From Lachnospiraceae bacterium UBA3638 (GTDB lineage: Bacteria; Bacillota; Clostridia; Lachnospirales; Lachnospiraceae): a stretch of DNA of 9,797 bases. The position numbers and the translations under genes were made by a program. This document shows, one piece after another, positions 6,913-9,797 of the stretch (positions within the stretch are counted from its first letter, which is position 1; each line of letters starts with the position of its first letter). The notes under the pieces were generated by a model. It saw only the letters and a program-made list of their open reading frames with translations. It was not told the DNA's origin and made no database searches. The stretch lies in the NCBI GenBank assembly GCA_002373595.1, contig DFKT01000089.1, forward strand, positions 1-9,797. The letters are read 5' to 3'.

Positions 6913-6919
6913 CCCTCCT
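6913..6919 (-). promoter_or_regulatory. Strong ribosome binding site of pilO
   Basis: AGGAGGG on the minus strand with 8 nt to the ATG at 6904. It touches the stop codon of the upstream PilM-PilN gene and excludes the in-frame GTG at 6913 as start, since that codon begins inside the site. Confidence 0.8.
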
Positions 6920-8628
6920 CAGTTAAGCTCGTTCTCTATCGCCTGAGGCTCAGCATTAAAGCTGGGCATATAGGTGCAGGCTACGTCAAACTCAAAATAA
7001 GCTCTGTGAATTCTCTCTTCTTCGTCTATATAATATCCTTCATCGTTAGGTGTTTCCTCGAGAGAGTCAGCATCGGGAAGACCTGCTGCCTCATAAGCTT
7101 CCCATCCTTCCTCATCGTCATCTGCAGGAACGTCTATAGTATCGTCCTTCTCATGCATTTCGGTGATAGTAACTGCAATAACTGAATCGAATCCACGAAG
7201 TGCATCTGCGATATATGCTGCAGAGTCCTTGTCGAGTACCTGTATCCTCATAGCAGCAGCGTCATCATCAGAAGCAAACTCTGTGATAATTGCATTAGCC
7301 GGGAACTTCTCCTCGAGTTCTGCGAGGAAGTTAAGTATCTCATCGTTCGAATTATGAGTAAGTGATGCGCCGTACTCGATATACTGATGAGTCTGGCTCA
7401 TAGAGATATACTCGTTGTATACCTTCTCGCCTTCAGCATACTTCTGCTTCTGATCCTGAAGGTCTTCATTCTTAACCTTCGCATCGTTGTAAGGCATGAA
7501 TGCAAGGAAGAGAAGTGCGAGTGCTGCAGCGGTAAATGTGATGCTGAGCACGATATTTCCGGTTCTGTAGTTATTCCTTGCAGCCTCTGCAGCTCTCTCT
7601 CTGTCATGTACAAATCCGGTGGTTGAAAGGCCTGCACCGATGGGTGACATGAATGAAGATGCATTCTGTGCAGCGTGGCTGGAACGGATTGCCACATTAT
7701 CAAGGTTAGATATGACTTTCTGTCTGAGACCCAGCTCTGCGGAGAGGAATTTTCCGAGTCCTTCGAAGTCGGTGCCCATTCCGATGAGGGACATAACCTC
7801 GACTTCTCCGTTATCTCCGCTGTGGCTGTTATAGAAATCGATTACACGGCTGATACTTCCTGCAAGGGGCTGGAGAGTGGAGCGAAGGTCTGAAGTGTAA
7901 TCCTCTCTCTTAATAGCCTTCCATGCGAGGGAGTAATCGCTTGCAAGGAAATCGGTCTCGCCTGCGAGTTCTCTGATGGACTCTGCGATACCTACGCCGA
8001 TACTTCTCTGAAGGAGAAGCTTTCCGTTCTTTATGATAGTAACGAGAGTGGTTCTCTCCTCAATCTTGATGACGGCTTCAGTCTCGGAACTGGTACGCCC
8101 TTGGAGAGCAAGGAATACTGCGTCACCGCCGTATACGAGGTTAACAAGCTCAAGTCCCGCTGCCTTTGAGAGCTTACGGTACTGATCGATGAGTTCGAGC
8201 TCGGCTGCCATGACGAGAACACGGCGCTTTCCTTTATCTTCACCGGACTCTATTGTCTCGAGGACGGAGTAGGATATCTCATGATGACCGAGATCTACCG
8301 GGAAGTAGTCCTTGATATTATTCTGGATCATGCTGTCGAGAGCATTTTCCTTTACGGGAGGGATGCTGACCTCACGGTTTATGATCTTACCGCTGGATAC
8401 GGTATAGATGATACGGTTGGTCGTAAGCCCGTTCTCATTAAGTCCGGCGCGGAACGCCTTTGCGAGTTCATCGATCCTGTTCTCATTGATATATCCGTCG
8501 GATACGCAATCCTCCGGTACGGGGATCTCGACGAAATGATCGATGTGGGGTTTCTTGCCCTTCTTGGTATTCATTTCGACAACTTTGATGACGGAATGTC
8601 CAATTTCGGCGGTTAGTACCTTAGCCAT
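6919..8628 (-). CDS. PilM-PilN fusion protein, type IV pilus assembly
   Basis: A 569-residue protein joining two normally separate assembly proteins. Residues 1 to about 340 form a PilM-type actin-like domain: a first phosphate-binding strand around EIGHSVIKVVEM (8-19), an IQNNIKDYFP helix (101-110) typical of PilM, a second strand AVIKIEERTTLVTI (185-198) and a GMG turn (283-285) matching the adenosine motif. A basic linker (341-356) leads to one membrane helix (about 357-378), then a coiled coil with DLQDQKQKYAEGEKVYNEY (389-407) and a PilN-like outer domain (about 425-555). Within that domain, residues 491-539 are a very acidic insert. In separate proteins PilM binds the short cytoplasmic tail of PilN; here the contact is covalent, so a PilM ring would be tied directly to the membrane. 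The start at 8628 has AGGAAGG 6 nt upstream. The gene lies 78 nt after pilD and 14 nt before pilO. The second phosphate motif is degenerate. Confidence 0.9.
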   Translation of the reverse strand: MAKVLTAEIGHSVIKVVEMNTKKGKKPHIDHFVEIPVPEDCVSDGYINENRIDELAKAFRAGLNENGLTTNRIIYTVSSGKIINREVSIPPVKENALDSMIQNNIKDYFPVDLGHHEISYSVLETIESGEDKGKRRVLVMAAELELIDQYRKLSKAAGLELVNLVYGGDAVFLALQGRTSSETEAVIKIEERTTLVTIIKNGKLLLQRSIGVGIAESIRELAGETDFLASDYSLAWKAIKREDYTSDLRSTLQPLAGSISRVIDFYNSHSGDNGEVEVMSLIGMGTDFEGLGKFLSAELGLRQKVISNLDNVAIRSSHAAQNASSFMSPIGAGLSTTGFVHDRERAAEAARNNYRTGNIVLSITFTAAALALLFLAFMPYNDAKVKNEDLQDQKQKYAEGEKVYNEYISMSQTHQYIEYGASLTHNSNDEILNFLAELEEKFPANAIITEFASDDDAAAMRIQVLDKDSAAYIADALRGFDSVIAVTITEMHEKDDTIDVPADDDEEGWEAYEAAGLPDADSLEETPNDEGYYIDEEERIHRAYFEFDVACTYMPSFNAEPQAIENELN

Positions 8629-8706
8629 GTTCAGCCTTCCTCTCTTTACTTATGGATTTAACACCCAAAGTTCGGGCGGTAGTTCACAATTTCAAACAGT
8701 TACAGA

Positions 8707-9492
8707 TTAATAACTAAATAAACTTCCTATATACCAGTTTATCATTGTATATCCGGCCAGCGCAGAAACAAGTATCCCCGCTGCCAGATACGGTCCCATA
8801 GCGAGCACATGGCTCACATTTTCATCCTTTGACATCTTCATCCTGGCTACATGAATGACCGATGCCAAGATACATCCTATCGCAAAAGCAAGCAGGATGA
8901 GTTTCCATCCAAGGAGCAGTCCTGCTGCTCCCATAAGCTTTATATCTCCGCCTCCTATCCCCCGGCCTTTCGTGATCAGCCAGATGATAAGAAGCGGTAT
9001 ACTCACTGCAAACAGTCCTACGATATAAAGCAAGATCCCGTCCTCTCCTCCGGTTATAAGGAGATATACCACTCTCGTTATTCCGAGCAGCAGTATGAAT
9101 ATGTTGAATCCTACGGGTATCTCAAAGGTCCTGAAATCAATGACTGCAAGCGCTATGAGCGCCGAAGTCATAAAGCAGTAAAGGACAGATTCTAAAGTCA
9201 ATCCGTATACCGCTGTGATAAGTACATACAGCGCCCCGTTCAGTCCCTCTATAAGAGGGTACTGAACGGAGAGCTTTGTGCCGCATTTACGACATTTGCC
9301 CTTAAGCGATATGTAACTGAATATCGGGATGAGGTCGTACCATTCAAGAGTATATCCACACTCCATACAATGGGATCTCTCCTTAACGAAGTCTTCTTTC
9401 TTTGGTATCCGATAGATCAGGACATTAAGAAATGAACCGATCGTGATGCCGTAAAGAAAAACTATTATCAGTAACAGTATCTTTAAAAGCAT
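8707..9492 (-). CDS. pilD: PilD, prepilin peptidase and N-methyltransferase
   Basis: A 261-residue polytopic membrane protein of normal family length. It cuts the basic leader from prepilins after glycine and methylates the new N-terminal residue. The N-terminal half has the GSFLNVLIYRIP signature (19-30) and a cytoplasmic zinc loop with two CxxC pairs (C42/C45 and C67/C70), the hallmark of bifunctional enzymes. The two aspartyl protease residues are D119 in VIDFRTFEIP and D183 in GIGGGDIKLMG. About seven or eight hydrophobic segments are visible. Its substrates are the pilin just upstream and the four prepilins further down the same operon. The start at 9492 lies 6 nt after the pilin stop and has only a weak purine stretch before it, so translational coupling to the pilin gene is likely. 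Confidence 0.97.
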   Translation of the reverse strand: MLLKILLLIIVFLYGITIGSFLNVLIYRIPKKEDFVKERSHCMECGYTLEWYDLIPIFSYISLKGKCRKCGTKLSVQYPLIEGLNGALYVLITAVYGLTLESVLYCFMTSALIALAVIDFRTFEIPVGFNIFILLLGITRVVYLLITGGEDGILLYIVGLFAVSIPLLIIWLITKGRGIGGGDIKLMGAAGLLLGWKLILLAFAIGCILASVIHVARMKMSKDENVSHVLAMGPYLAAGILVSALAGYTMINWYIGSLFSY

Positions 9493-9498
9493 TCTTCG

Positions 9499-9797
9499 TT
9501 AAGACTTCGCGGTGAACTCGTTGTTCTGTACGGTGTAGTAAGAAGACTCACCTTTGTAGGTTACAACGCCGTCGCTGGTAACAGTTGCTTCAGGTGCGGT
9601 GGTCCACTTTCCGGTTACAGAGCAAGCAGTTGCTCCTGCATCGCTAAGTGCCTTGTTGGAATCGCTACTCTTATAAGGGTTTCCGTCGATTTTAACGGTT
9701 GAAGCCATGGATCTGTCAGCATAGTAAACCTTTACTGCCTCTACGCAGCTGTCAAGGTTGGTGATGTCCTTGGACTGCTTTGACTTCTCAACATACT
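9499..9797 (-). CDS. Type IV pilin (major-pilin-like), C-terminal fragment
   Basis: The frame is open to the right edge, so this is the last 99 codons of a gene that starts outside the window. It begins YVEKSKQSKDITNLDSCVEA, the second half of a pilin N-terminal alpha helix (compare the usual pattern Y-xx-K-S-K-x-x-D-x-x-N-L/V-D). A short beta domain follows, with GKWTTAPEATVTSDGVVTYKG-like strands, and the protein ends EFTAKS. Total length would be about 140 to 150 residues if the missing part is a standard leader and helix, which suits a compact major pilin. Two cysteines, one in the helix (LDSCVE) and one before a strand (ATACSVTG), could form a disulfide. It lies 6 nt upstream of pilD. 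It could be one of several pilins of the organism; the signal peptide is not visible. Confidence 0.88.
   Translation of the reverse strand, partial: YVEKSKQSKDITNLDSCVEAVKVYYADRSMASTVKIDGNPYKSSDSNKALSDAGATACSVTGKWTTAPEATVTSDGVVTYKGESSYYTVQNNEFTAKS

Noticed and set aside
5981..6946. A 321-codon open frame on the plus strand opposite pilO
   Set aside because: It lies antisense to pilO and the start of the PilV-like gene, both well supported by domains, ribosome sites and operon spacing. Its translation shows no recognisable domain.
8629..8706. The 78-nt gap between pilD and the PilM-PilN gene as a promoter region
   Set aside because: TTGAAA and TTGTGA occur, but no -10-like hexamer lies 16-18 nt downstream of either. 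No stable hairpin is visible.
1..9797. Mobile elements, CRISPR arrays, tRNA or rRNA genes
   Set aside because: I saw no transposase, phage or integrase gene, no regularly spaced direct repeats and no tRNA-like cloverleaf sequence. The window reads as two ordinary chromosomal operons.

Overview
Every gene I can support in this 9.8 kb window lies on the minus strand, so it reads biologically from right to left. It holds the downstream part of a type IV pilus (T4P) operon, then a strong intrinsic terminator, then the start of a suf iron-sulfur cluster operon. The source looks like a single-membrane Firmicute of the class Clostridia, perhaps a gut or rumen lineage. The reasons are a sufC-sufB gene order, a PilM-PilN fusion, and PilO followed directly by minor pilins with no outer-membrane genes (pilP, pilQ). 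I cannot name a genus from the sequence.

Pilus region (9797 down to 1038). The order is: C-terminal 99 codons of a major-pilin-like protein (9499-9797, cut by the window edge); prepilin peptidase PilD (8707-9492); a PilM-PilN fusion (6919-8628); PilO (6119-6904); and four prepilin-like minor pilins: PilV/GspI-like (4678-6063), PilX/GspK-like (3888-4658), FimT/GspH-like (3303-3848) and PilW/GspJ-like (1038-3275). Gaps between genes are 6 to 78 nt with no internal terminator or convincing promoter, so this is probably one transcript that starts outside the window. The motor ATPases and the platform protein (PilB, PilT, PilC) are not here. PilD would cleave and N-methylate the pilins, PilM-PilN and PilO would form the inner assembly frame, and the four minor pilins would form the initiating tip complex.

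The minor pilins are the unusual part. The last one is a complete PilW-like pilin with about 580 extra residues of beta-rich, aromatic-rich ectodomain. The PilV-like one is 461 residues and carries a textbook DxDxDGxxD calcium-loop motif. The PilX-like one lacks Glu5, as expected of a tip-capping subunit. No PilY1-type adhesin gene is seen between the minor pilins and the terminator, so the tip adhesin and calcium-binding roles may be built into these pilins.

Suf region (983 down to 1). A GC-rich hairpin with a T run (984-1013) ends the pilus transcript. A good sigma-A type promoter (918-946) then drives sufC (117-860), whose end overlaps the start of sufB (1-127, cut by the window edge). No stretch over 300 bases lacks a gene; the largest gap is 861-1037 (177 nt), and it holds the terminator, an inverted repeat and the sufC promoter.
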